This document shows positions 42,518-50,816 of a stretch of 64,000 nt of DNA, in pieces; the first letter of the stretch is position 1, and each line of letters opens with the position of its first letter. The DNA is taken from NCBI GenBank assembly GCA_963808165.1, contig CAWEET010000017.1, forward strand, positions 1 to 64,000. The letters are read 5' to 3'. The notes beneath the pieces were generated by a model. It had not been told where the DNA came from. It ran no database searches and saw only the letters and a program-made list of their open reading frames with translations. Both the position numbers and the translations under genes were made by a program. The DNA comes from Thiosocius sp963808165 (GTDB lineage: Bacteria; Pseudomonadota; Gammaproteobacteria; Chromatiales; Chromatiaceae).

Positions 42518-43825
42518 ATGACCCGAGAAGAACAGATCAAGGCCCTCGAGAAAGATTGGGCCGAGAATCCGCGCTGGCTTGACGTTACGCGCGGATACAG
42601 CGCAGCCGACGTCGTGCGCCTGCGCGGCTCCATCCAGCCAGAACACACCTTGGCCAAGCGCGGCGCTGAAAAGCTCTGGCAGCTGGTGCGGGGCGGTGCC
42701 AAGAAGGGCTACGTCAACAGCATGGGCGCGTTGACTGGCGGCCAGGCGGTGCAGCAGGCAAAGGCCGGGATCGAGGCCATCTATCTGTCGGGTTGGCAGG
42801 TCGCAGCCGATGGCAACACTTCGGAAACCATGTATCCGGACCAGTCCCTGTACGCCTACGACTCGGTGCCGGCCATGGTCCGGCGCATCAACAACGCCTT
42901 CAAGCGCTCCGACGAGATCCAGTGGTCGCGTGCGATCGAGCCCGGTGATGAGGGCTATACCGATTATTTCCTGCCGATCGTCGCAGACGCCGAGGCCGGC
43001 TTTGGTGGGGTGCTGAATGCCTTCGAGCTGATGAAGAACATGATCACCAACGGCGCCTCCGGTGTGCATTTCGAAGACCAGCTGGCTGCGGTGAAGAAAT
43101 GTGGACACATGGGTGGCAAGGTGCTTGTCCCCACTCAGGAAGCCGTCGAAAAGCTGGTGGCTGCGCGTCTGGCGTCTGACGTGATGGGCGTGCCGACGCT
43201 GGTACTTGCGCGTACCGATTCGGAGGCAGCCAACCTGCTGACCAACGATTTCGATCCGAATGACAAGCCATTCCTGACCGGCGAACGCACCGCGGAGGGC
43301 TTCTACCAGGTGAAAAACGGTCTGGAACAGGCGATCAGTCGCGGCCTGGCCTATGCGCCCTATGCCGATCTGGTCTGGTGCGAGACCGGCACTCCCGATC
43401 TGGGCTTTGCGCGTGAGTTCGCCGAGGCCATGCTGGCGGAGAATCCCAACAAGCTGCTGGCCTACAACTGTTCGCCGTCGTTCAACTGGAAGAAGAACCT
43501 GGATGACGTGACCATCGCGAAGTTCCAGGATGAGCTCTCGGCCATGGGCTACAAGTATCAGTTCATCACCCTCGCAGGTATTCACAACATGTGGTTCAAC
43601 ATGTTCGATCTGGCCTACGACTATGCGCGTGGAGAGGGAATGAAGCACTACGTCGAAAAGGTCCAGGAGCCCGAGTTCGCGGCGCGTGACAGGGGCTATA
43701 CCTTCGTCTCGCATCAGCAGGAAGTCGGTGCCGGCTATTTCGATGATGTCACCACGACCATCCAGGGCGGCACCTCTTCGGTAACCGCGCTGAGCGGTTC
43801 GACCGAGGAAGAACAGTTCGGCTGA
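42518..43825 (+). CDS. aceA: Isocitrate lyase
   Basis: 435 residues, the E. coli AceA length. Cleaves isocitrate to succinate and glyoxylate. It has the active-site signature KKCGHMGGKVL, the N-terminal LRGSIQPEHTLAKRGAEKLW, the block SGWQVAADGNTSETMYPDQS and NCSPSFNWKKNL. aceK lies downstream on the same strand, as in the classical ace operon, while malate synthase is of the G type rather than AceB. Confidence 0.96.
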   Translation: MTREEQIKALEKDWAENPRWLDVTRGYSAADVVRLRGSIQPEHTLAKRGAEKLWQLVRGGAKKGYVNSMGALTGGQAVQQAKAGIEAIYLSGWQVAADGNTSETMYPDQSLYAYDSVPAMVRRINNAFKRSDEIQWSRAIEPGDEGYTDYFLPIVADAEAGFGGVLNAFELMKNMITNGASGVHFEDQLAAVKKCGHMGGKVLVPTQEAVEKLVAARLASDVMGVPTLVLARTDSEAANLLTNDFDPNDKPFLTGERTAEGFYQVKNGLEQAISRGLAYAPYADLVWCETGTPDLGFAREFAEAMLAENPNKLLAYNCSPSFNWKKNLDDVTIAKFQDELSAMGYKYQFITLAGIHNMWFNMFDLAYDYARGEGMKHYVEKVQEPEFAARDRGYTFVSHQQEVGAGYFDDVTTTIQGGTSSVTALSGSTEEEQFG

Positions 43826-43920
43826 GCCTAACCCCGGGCCCGGTCTAGCGTGCGGGGCTGTCTGGCCCCGGCCGGAACGGGCCCATCTCTGTTTGTGCCG
43901 CATAGTCCCGGTGGGTTTCA

Positions 43921-45771
43921 GTGTCGACGTCGATGATCGTATCGGAAAAAGAGCTCGGTTCAGGTGACGGGGATGGCCTTCGTCGTCAACAGGCGGCATC
44001 ATTGGCAGCCCGGACCGTCGAATCTGACCGCATGACCGAACTGAATGCACGACGTATTGCTCAGACCATCCTCGACGGTTTCAACCGGCACTACCGGATA
44101 TTCCTGGAGATCACCGCGGTAGCGCGCGAGCGTTTCGAGTCCTGTGACTGGCCGGCCCAGCGCCAGGCGGCCAGTGACCGGATCAATCTTTACACCCAGC
44201 GGGTCAGCGAGGCGACTGACCGTCTGAGCACTGAGTTCGGTCTCAAAGACGAGGTCGACGAGGAACTGTGGCGTGAAGTGAAGTTGCGCTACATTGGCCT
44301 GCTTTATGAGCACAAGCAGCCGGAGTTGGCGGAGACCTTCTACAATTCCGTTTTCACCTATCTGTTCCATCGTCGTTATTACAACAACGACAACATCTTC
44401 GTCCGGCCGGGACTGTCGACCGAGTACCTTGACGACGACGACCCGGTCTACGACAGCTACTACCCCACCAGCGCCGGCCTGACCGACACGGTAAGGTCTA
44501 TCCTGCAGGCGTTTCCCAGCAGCCTGCCGTTCGAGAATCTGCGGCGGGATGTTCGGCGTCTGGTGCGTCACGTCAAGATGACGCGCATGCCGGAACTGGA
44601 GTTGCGGCGGCACTTCCACCTGCAGGTGTTGCGTGCACCCTTCTACCGAAACAAGGCCGCGTATATCGTCGGTCGGGCGGTCAACGGACCGGAAGTGATG
44701 CCGTTCGTGATCCCGGTGCTGAACAATGAACGGGGCGGCGTGTACGTCGACACGCTGCTGATGGACGGCGATGACATCGCCAACCTGTTCAGCTTCGCCC
44801 GCGCCTATTTCATGGTCGAGACGAACACGCCGGCAGCGGTCGTGCATTTCCTCAATCGTATGCTGCCGACGAAGATAAAATCCGATCTGTACACGTCGAT
44901 CGGCCTGCAAAAGCAGGGCAAGAGCGAGTTCTATCGCGATTTTCTGCACCATCTGGCGCATTCCACCGACCAGCTGGAGATCGCCCCCGGGGTCAAGGGC
45001 ATGGTGATGACGGTATTTACGATGCCGTCCTATCCTTATGTCTTCAAGGTCATCAATGATTATTTCCCGCCACCCAAGGAAGTGGACCGCGCGACGGTCA
45101 AGCGCAAGTACCAGATCGTCAAGATGCATGACAGGGTGGGGCGTATGGCAGATACGCTCGAGTATTCGCATGCGGCGTTTCCGACCAGCCGCATCACGGA
45201 TGAATTGATGGCGGAGCTGAAAGCGAAGTGCGGGAGCAGCCTGGCGATCGAGGGCGACAAGGTCATCGTGCGCCACCTGTACATCGAGCGACGGCTCGAT
45301 CCGCTCAACCTTTACTTCCAGCATGCTTCGGAGGACCAGAAAGAGAATGCAGTGATCGGATTTGGCAACGCCCTGAAGGAGATGGCGGCGGCCAACATCT
45401 TTGCCGGTGATCTGCTGTACAAGAATTTCGGTGTCACGCGGCATGGGCGGGTCATCTTCTACGACTATGACGAGATCGAGTTCATGACCGAAATGAACTT
45501 CCGGCATATCCCGGAACCGCGCACGCCGGAAGATGAGATGGCGGCCGAGCCCTGGTACTCGGTGGCGCCGAACGACGTGTTTCCCGAGGAATTCGCCAGC
45601 TTCCTGCTCATCGATCCACAGTTGCGCAAACCCTTCATGCAGCATCACCGGGATCTGCTGGACGCCGATCATTGGAAAAGTATTCAGCAGGACATTCGTG
45701 AAGGGCGTCAGCGTGACGTGTTTCCCTATTCGGTGACCAAACGGTTTCGTTATATCTATGGCGAGGAATGA
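43921..45771 (+). CDS. aceK: Isocitrate dehydrogenase kinase/phosphatase
   Basis: Up to 616 residues. Phosphorylates and inactivates isocitrate dehydrogenase, diverting carbon to the glyoxylate shunt. Family blocks are QTILDGFNRHYRIFLEITAV, RPGLSTEYLDDDDP, VMTVFTMPSYPYVFKVINDY, the nucleotide/catalytic GDLLYKNFGVTRHGRVIFYD and YDEIEFMTEMNFRHIPEPR. The listed GTG start is uncertain; an ATG at 44032 (MTELNARRIAQTILDGF) aligns better with the E. coli N-terminus. Follows aceA by 95 bases. Confidence 0.94.
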   Translation: MSTSMIVSEKELGSGDGDGLRRQQAASLAARTVESDRMTELNARRIAQTILDGFNRHYRIFLEITAVARERFESCDWPAQRQAASDRINLYTQRVSEATDRLSTEFGLKDEVDEELWREVKLRYIGLLYEHKQPELAETFYNSVFTYLFHRRYYNNDNIFVRPGLSTEYLDDDDPVYDSYYPTSAGLTDTVRSILQAFPSSLPFENLRRDVRRLVRHVKMTRMPELELRRHFHLQVLRAPFYRNKAAYIVGRAVNGPEVMPFVIPVLNNERGGVYVDTLLMDGDDIANLFSFARAYFMVETNTPAAVVHFLNRMLPTKIKSDLYTSIGLQKQGKSEFYRDFLHHLAHSTDQLEIAPGVKGMVMTVFTMPSYPYVFKVINDYFPPPKEVDRATVKRKYQIVKMHDRVGRMADTLEYSHAAFPTSRITDELMAELKAKCGSSLAIEGDKVIVRHLYIERRLDPLNLYFQHASEDQKENAVIGFGNALKEMAAANIFAGDLLYKNFGVTRHGRVIFYDYDEIEFMTEMNFRHIPEPRTPEDEMAAEPWYSVAPNDVFPEEFASFLLIDPQLRKPFMQHHRDLLDADHWKSIQQDIREGRQRDVFPYSVTKRFRYIYGEE

Positions 45772-45779
45772 GAACGGCC

Positions 45780-46259
45780 ATGACTTTCAAGACGGCGGAC
45801 CTGTGCGACGAGCATGAGGCAAAGGTACAAATCTGCGAGCCCGGCTTCTCAAGTTTCGGTGGACGGGCCCGCTTTTCAGGTCAGATATCGACAATCAAGT
45901 GTTTCGAAGACAATTCGCTGGTCAGAGAGGCGGTAGCCGAAGCGGGCGATGGACACGTCCTCGTGGTCGATGCCAGCGGTTCCCTGCGCTGTGCGATGCT
46001 CGGTGACCTGTTGGCTGCGAAAGCGGTCGCCAATGGCTGGTCCGGCGTGCTGATGAACGGCCTCATTCGGGATTCTGTCGACATTGCGCAGATGGATCTC
46101 GGGGTGCAGGCGCTGGGTACGCACCCGCTTAAGAGCGTAAAGAAGGGCGTTGGCGAGCGAGATATCACCGTGCGGTTTGCCGGTGTGAGGTTCGTCCCGG
46201 GCGAATACCTCTATGCAGACGAGGATGGCATCATTTGCAGCGCCGTTGCGCTGTTGTAA
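45780..46259 (+). CDS. rraA: Ribonuclease E activity regulator RraA
   Basis: 159 residues. KTADLCDEHEAKVQICEPGF, SFGGRARFSGQISTIKCFED, VLVVDASGSLRCAMLGDLLA and GVLMNGLIRDSVDIAQMDLG match RraA, a trimer that inhibits RNase E. The fold is shared with HMG/oxaloacetate aldolases (the GxxRD-type NGLIRD motif is present), so aldolase activity is an alternative. The ATG at 45780 is preferred by homology over the in-frame ATG at 45768, which overlaps the aceK end. Confidence 0.85.
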   Translation: MTFKTADLCDEHEAKVQICEPGFSSFGGRARFSGQISTIKCFEDNSLVREAVAEAGDGHVLVVDASGSLRCAMLGDLLAAKAVANGWSGVLMNGLIRDSVDIAQMDLGVQALGTHPLKSVKKGVGERDITVRFAGVRFVPGEYLYADEDGIICSAVALL

Positions 46260-46396
46260 GGCCGTATCGGGTCGCGCCATATCATTGGCCGTGGCGTGCG
46301 CCCGGCATCGAAGCGATACACTATCCATCTTGTCCCGCGGACAGTATGGTCGAAGACGCCGGGGCGCAGATCACAGCAATGCGAGGGTTCCGAGAG

Positions 46397-47236
46397 ATGA
46401 ACAAGCCGGATGCAACGATCGAAGCTCCGATTGTCGCGCGAGTGGTACACAGATCGGTACTGTTCGATGAGCCCGGCCAGCGTCCGGTCATCAAGCTGAT
46501 GCTGAACCTTGCGTCGCAGGGCCGGCCGTTTGCGCCCGGCTCCGACATTGGATTCACAGCGCCGGACTTCGGCGGCGACGGCCTTCAGCGCGGGTTGCGC
46601 CGCTACACGATCGAGTCAGTCGGCGAGGTTCCGTTCGAGGACTCGATCGACATCACTCTCTTCGTCCGCGATCACGACCACGCTCGTGGCGCGGGTGTTG
46701 CGCACTTCCTCAGCGGCCTGTCGCAGGGCGACGACGTCGCGCTTTATGGGCCTTTCCCCTATCCCTTCTATCCACCGATGGGATCGCGCAGCAACATGGT
46801 GCTGATCGGTGCTGGCTGCGGTATGGTCCCTTTCCGCTGGCTGGCGCATAAGGTGCAGGCAAGGCGGCTCGACTGGATGGGCAAGGTGCTGATGCTCGAG
46901 GGCGCCGAAACCGGCCTGGAACACCTGTACATGAATGAGCCGGGCATCAACCAGGATCAGTATTTCGACAATGCCACCTTCCGTGCCTTCGAAGCGCTGA
47001 AGACCCGCTATTCGGCAATGGCGGTGGACAGTAGCGAGAGTACCACCGCCCATGTGGAGGCCCTGTGGCGGCTGCTTGGGCAGGGCAGCGTATTCGTCTA
47101 TCTGGCCGGTTACCGGGCAGTCGCCGAGGCGATGGATCAGGCGATGTCGAGGCATCTGCGCCTTGCCGGACGTTGGCAGGAGGCCAAGTCCGCGTTGGTG
47201 CGCGACGGTCACTGGCTGGAGTACCTCTATGACTGA
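46397..47236 (+). CDS. Ferredoxin-NADP reductase-like flavoprotein, role unknown
   Basis: 279 residues from MNKPDATIEA, with GAGGG about 10 bases upstream; ATGs at 46346 and 46379 are possible. It has the FAD-binding RRYTIES motif (RxYS/T type, preceded by GLQRGL), the region LSQGDDVALYGPFPYPF, and the NAD(P)-binding GAGCGMVPFRWL. The C-terminal FVYLAGYRAVAEAMDQAM fits FNR-type reductases. No ferredoxin or flavodoxin gene is adjacent. Overlaps ppsR by 8 bases, which ties it to the PEP synthesis unit. Confidence 0.75.
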   Translation: MNKPDATIEAPIVARVVHRSVLFDEPGQRPVIKLMLNLASQGRPFAPGSDIGFTAPDFGGDGLQRGLRRYTIESVGEVPFEDSIDITLFVRDHDHARGAGVAHFLSGLSQGDDVALYGPFPYPFYPPMGSRSNMVLIGAGCGMVPFRWLAHKVQARRLDWMGKVLMLEGAETGLEHLYMNEPGINQDQYFDNATFRAFEALKTRYSAMAVDSSESTTAHVEALWRLLGQGSVFVYLAGYRAVAEAMDQAMSRHLRLAGRWQEAKSALVRDGHWLEYLYD

Positions 47237-48038
47237 GGGCGTGAGTCGGTCGGTCTACTTCGTATCGGAGAGCACCGGCATCACCGCCGAGGCCTATGGG
47301 CATACCCTGCTGTCGCAGTTCGGCGATGCACGATTCATCATCCGCTATACACCATTCATCAACACGCGCGAGAAGGCCCAGGCGCTGGTGAACGAGTTGG
47401 CCCATCGCGCAGAGTCAGAGGGCAGAAAGCCGATCGTGTTCGCGACCATGGCCGACGAAGAGATCAACGCGATCCTCAAGTACGGCGAGTGCCACTATTT
47501 CGAGCTGTTCGATCGTTTCATGGCGGATCTGGCCGAAGCGACCGGCATGCAACCGACGCGAAAGTCAGGCGTCAGCCACGGCCTGGTCAATCCGGAGAAC
47601 TACGAGGCGCGTATCGAGACGATCAACTACGCGCTGAACAACGACGACGGCATGCGGCTGAACAAGTTCGATCAGGCTGACATCATCCTGATCGGGGTAT
47701 CGCGATCGGGCAAGACACCGACCTGCCTTTACCTGGCGCTGCATTTCGGGATGCGAGCGGCGAACTACCCGATTACCGAGGAAGACTTCGAGAGGGGAGA
47801 TCTTCCGGAAGAACTGCTGGCGCACAGGAAAAAGATCTTTGCGCTGACCATCGATCCAGAGCGCCTCGCGGCGATACGCGAGCTGCGCCGCCCAAACAGC
47901 GACTATGCCTCCATGCGTCGTTGCTATAAGGAGGTGCAGATGGCGCAGGACATGTTCCATCGCTATGGCATGATGGTTTTGGATTCAACGACGCACTCGA
48001 TAGAAGAATTGGCGTCACTGATCAAGAAAAGCCTGTAA
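47229..48038 (+). CDS. ppsR: PEP synthase regulatory protein (kinase/pyrophosphorylase, DUF299)
   Basis: 269 residues. Bifunctional ADP-dependent kinase and phosphate-dependent pyrophosphorylase that inactivates and reactivates PEP synthase. It has the N-terminal VYFVSESTGITAEAYGHTLL, the P-loop GVSRSGKTPTCLYLA, the SHGLVNPENYEARIETINYA block and NYPITEEDF. Its target gene ppsA follows 18 bases downstream on the same strand. Confidence 0.95.
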   Translation: MTEGVSRSVYFVSESTGITAEAYGHTLLSQFGDARFIIRYTPFINTREKAQALVNELAHRAESEGRKPIVFATMADEEINAILKYGECHYFELFDRFMADLAEATGMQPTRKSGVSHGLVNPENYEARIETINYALNNDDGMRLNKFDQADIILIGVSRSGKTPTCLYLALHFGMRAANYPITEEDFERGDLPEELLAHRKKIFALTIDPERLAAIRELRRPNSDYASMRRCYKEVQMAQDMFHRYGMMVLDSTTHSIEELASLIKKSL

Positions 48039-48056
48039 CGAGGCAGAGGGATACCA

Positions 48057-50426
48057 ATGAGCGAATACATCCTGTGGCTGCACGAAGTCGAGATGAGCGA
48101 CGTCGATCGGGTCGGTGGCAAGAACGCGTCTCTCGGTGAGATGCTGCGCAATCTCACGGCAGACGGTAGTGTGAAGGTCCCTGGCGGTTTTGCCACGACC
48201 GCCCATGCGTATCGCGAGTTCCTCGCACACGACGGGCTCGCCGACCGCATCAATCAGACGCTCGATGCGCTCGACGTGGACGATGTGGGCAAGCTCGCCT
48301 CGACCGGCCGGCAGATTCGCCAGTGGGTGATGGAGACGCCCTTCCCGCCGACGTTGGATCAGGCTATCGAAGAGGCCTACGTTGCGCTCGAGAAGGAATA
48401 CGGTACCGAAGTGACCTGGGCGGTGCGCTCGTCGGCCACTGCGGAAGATCTGCCGGACGCATCGTTCGCGGGGCAGCAGGAGACGATACTCAACGTCGCC
48501 GGTATCGACGAGATCAAGCGCCGTATACACGAGGTGTTTGCCTCACTGTTCAACGATCGCGCGATCTCCTACCGTGTGCACCAGGGCTTCGACCATGCCC
48601 TGGTCGCCTTGTCAGCCGGGATCCAGAAGATGATCCGCTCCGACATCGGTGCCAGCGGGGTGGTATTCACGCTGGATACCGAAAGCGGTTTTCGCGACGC
48701 GGTGTTCATCACGGCGAGCTACGGACTTGGTGAGATGGTGGTGCAGGGAGCGGTCAACCCGGACGAATTCTACGTGCACAAGCCGACACTGGCCGCCGGC
48801 CGTCCGGCGATCCTGCGTCGCAATGTCGGTAGCAAGGCCATCAAGATGATCTATGACGAAGGTGGCAGTCACCCGGTGACCACGGTGCCGGTGGACGATG
48901 CCGAACGCGGCCTGTTCTGCCTCACCGACGAGCAGGTCGAGGAACTGGCCCGCCAGGCGGTGAACATAGAGCAGCACTATGGCCGGCCGATGGATATCGA
49001 GTGGGCGCTGGACGGCGTCGACGGCCAGCTCTACGTGGTGCAGGCGCGGCCCGAAACGGTACAGAGCCGCAGCGGCAACGTGATCGAGCGCTACGAGATG
49101 AAAGGCAAGTCGACGGTGCTTGTCGAAGGTCGCTCGATCGGTGCACGGATCGGCGCAGGCAAGGCGCGCATCATCACCAGTCTGGATCACATGGACAGGA
49201 TCGCCGAAGGCGATGTGCTGATTACCGACATGACCGACCCGGATTGGGAGCCGATCATGAAGCGCGCAGCCGCGATCGTTACCAACCGCGGTGGACGGAC
49301 CTGCCACGCGGCCATCATCGCGCGTGAGCTGGGTGTGCCGGCGGTTGTCGGCTGCGGCGACGCGACCGAACGGGTCGAGGAAGGCCAGCCGGTGACGGTA
49401 TCCTGCGCCGAGGGTGACAGCGGTTTCGTATATGACGGAGAGCTCGACTTCGAACTCAAGCGCATCGAACTCGACAGCATGCCGGCGGTCCCGCTCAAGG
49501 TGATGATGAACGTCGGCAACCCGGAGCGTGCGTTCAGCTTCGCGCAGATTCCGAATGCGGGCGTCGGCCTGGCACGCCTGGAGTTCATCATCAACAACAT
49601 GGTCGGTATTCATCCGCAGGCGCTGCTGCAGCTCGACCGGGTCCCCGCGGACATGCGTGCAGATATCGAGGCACGCATCGCGGCCTATGGCGATCCGCGC
49701 GAGTACTTCATCAAGCGGGTGGTCGAAGGCATTGCCAGCATCGTTGCCGCTTTCGCGCCGCAACCCGTGATCCTTCGGATGTCTGATTTCAAATCCAACG
49801 AGTACGCCAACCTGATTGCTGGCACCCTCTACGAACCCGAAGAGGAGAATCCGATGATCGGGTTCCGCGGCGCTTCGCGCTACCTCGCGCCGAGTTTCCG
49901 CGCCTGCTTCGACATGGAATGCGAGGCCATTCGGCGGGTGCGCGACGGCATGGGCCTGAAGAACCTCGAGATCATGATCCCCTTCGTGCGCACGCTCGAC
50001 GAGGCGCAAGGTGTGATTCGTCTGCTCGGAGAGAATGGCCTGAAGCGCGGCGAAGACGGCCTGCGCGTAATCATGATGTGCGAGTTACCGTCGAATGCGG
50101 TCCTGGCGGAAGAGTTTCTCGAGTACTTCGACGGTTTCTCGATCGGCTCCAACGATATGACCCAGCTCACCCTCGGGCTGGACCGTGACTCCGGCCTGGT
50201 CGCACAAAGCTTCGACGAACGCAATCCGGCGGTGTTGAAGATGCTCGACATGGCCATCAGCGCCTGCCGCAACCAGGGAAAGTATTGCGGCATCTGTGGC
50301 CAGGGGCCTTCCGATCATCCCGATCTGGCCAAATGGTTGCTCGAGCGGGGTATCGACAGCATCTCGCTGAATCCCGACACGGTGATCGACACCTGGCTGT
50401 TCCTGTCCGGTCAAAGCAGGGACTGA
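48057..50426 (+). CDS. ppsA: Phosphoenolpyruvate synthase
   Basis: 789 residues, as in E. coli. Converts pyruvate and ATP to PEP, AMP and phosphate. The ATP-grasp domain has VGGKNASLGEML and VRSSATAEDLPDASFAGQQE; the swivelling His domain has NRGGRTCHAAIIARELG with the phosphorylated His; the C-terminal barrel has GFRGASRYL, GSNDMTQLTLGLDRDS and the active-site Cys in CGICGQGPSDHP. It gives the cell a gluconeogenic route from pyruvate made by malic enzyme or the methylcitrate cycle. Confidence 0.96.
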   Translation: MSEYILWLHEVEMSDVDRVGGKNASLGEMLRNLTADGSVKVPGGFATTAHAYREFLAHDGLADRINQTLDALDVDDVGKLASTGRQIRQWVMETPFPPTLDQAIEEAYVALEKEYGTEVTWAVRSSATAEDLPDASFAGQQETILNVAGIDEIKRRIHEVFASLFNDRAISYRVHQGFDHALVALSAGIQKMIRSDIGASGVVFTLDTESGFRDAVFITASYGLGEMVVQGAVNPDEFYVHKPTLAAGRPAILRRNVGSKAIKMIYDEGGSHPVTTVPVDDAERGLFCLTDEQVEELARQAVNIEQHYGRPMDIEWALDGVDGQLYVVQARPETVQSRSGNVIERYEMKGKSTVLVEGRSIGARIGAGKARIITSLDHMDRIAEGDVLITDMTDPDWEPIMKRAAAIVTNRGGRTCHAAIIARELGVPAVVGCGDATERVEEGQPVTVSCAEGDSGFVYDGELDFELKRIELDSMPAVPLKVMMNVGNPERAFSFAQIPNAGVGLARLEFIINNMVGIHPQALLQLDRVPADMRADIEARIAAYGDPREYFIKRVVEGIASIVAAFAPQPVILRMSDFKSNEYANLIAGTLYEPEEENPMIGFRGASRYLAPSFRACFDMECEAIRRVRDGMGLKNLEIMIPFVRTLDEAQGVIRLLGENGLKRGEDGLRVIMMCELPSNAVLAEEFLEYFDGFSIGSNDMTQLTLGLDRDSGLVAQSFDERNPAVLKMLDMAISACRNQGKYCGICGQGPSDHPDLAKWLLERGIDSISLNPDTVIDTWLFLSGQSRD

Positions 50427-50630
50427 GCGCGGCGCGGGCGGTCATCAAGCCGTGCCTCTTTTCGAGTCGGACAACACCTGCGCAACGCCTTGTTCGACCC
50501 GCGGCGCAGCATGAATCCGTCCGTGGGGGCGTGACTCCGCAACATGCCGGTCCCGATAGGTGCCATTGCCTTTGGCGCGATTCCTCAGACCACGGAAGGT
50601 CGGCCCCCCTGCTGATCCCATTCATTCTCA

Positions 50631-50640
50631 ATGTCGACAG
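50631..50640. promoter_or_regulatory. Degenerate copy of the prp palindrome
   Basis: ATGTCGACAG keeps the palindromic core TGTCGACA of the TTGTCGACAA element. It lies 73 bases upstream of the perfect copy. Confidence 0.45.
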
Positions 50641-50702
50641 TTTGGAAAAATCAATAGTAAAAATGGCCAATAAAGGTCGTTTTCTGCAGATTCGCCGCTA
50701 GA

Positions 50703-50714
50703 ATTGTCGACAAT
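50703..50714. promoter_or_regulatory. Candidate prp regulator operator upstream of prpE
   Basis: Perfect 12-bp palindrome ATTGTCGACAAT, about 100 bases before prpE. The same core occurs twice upstream of acnD. It fits the TNGT-(N)-ACNA form favoured by FCD-type GntR regulators, one of which is encoded after prpE. Confidence 0.7.
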
Positions 50715-50816
50715 AAGCGGGCCGGTTGTGCGTTTTCGCATTGCAGTCAGAGCCTCGCGACAGCTTGGGTACCCGTGCTATGCGGGTTCCGCCACTGATC
50801 GGAAAGAGGGGGGGAG

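Larger units (their letters stand above)
50427..50816 (+). other. Regulatory region upstream of prpE
   Basis: 390 bases without a recognised gene between ppsA and prpE. It contains a degenerate and a perfect copy of the TTGTCGACAA palindrome about 70 bases apart, with an AT-rich stretch between them (50641-50690) that probably holds the promoter. Confidence 0.6.
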
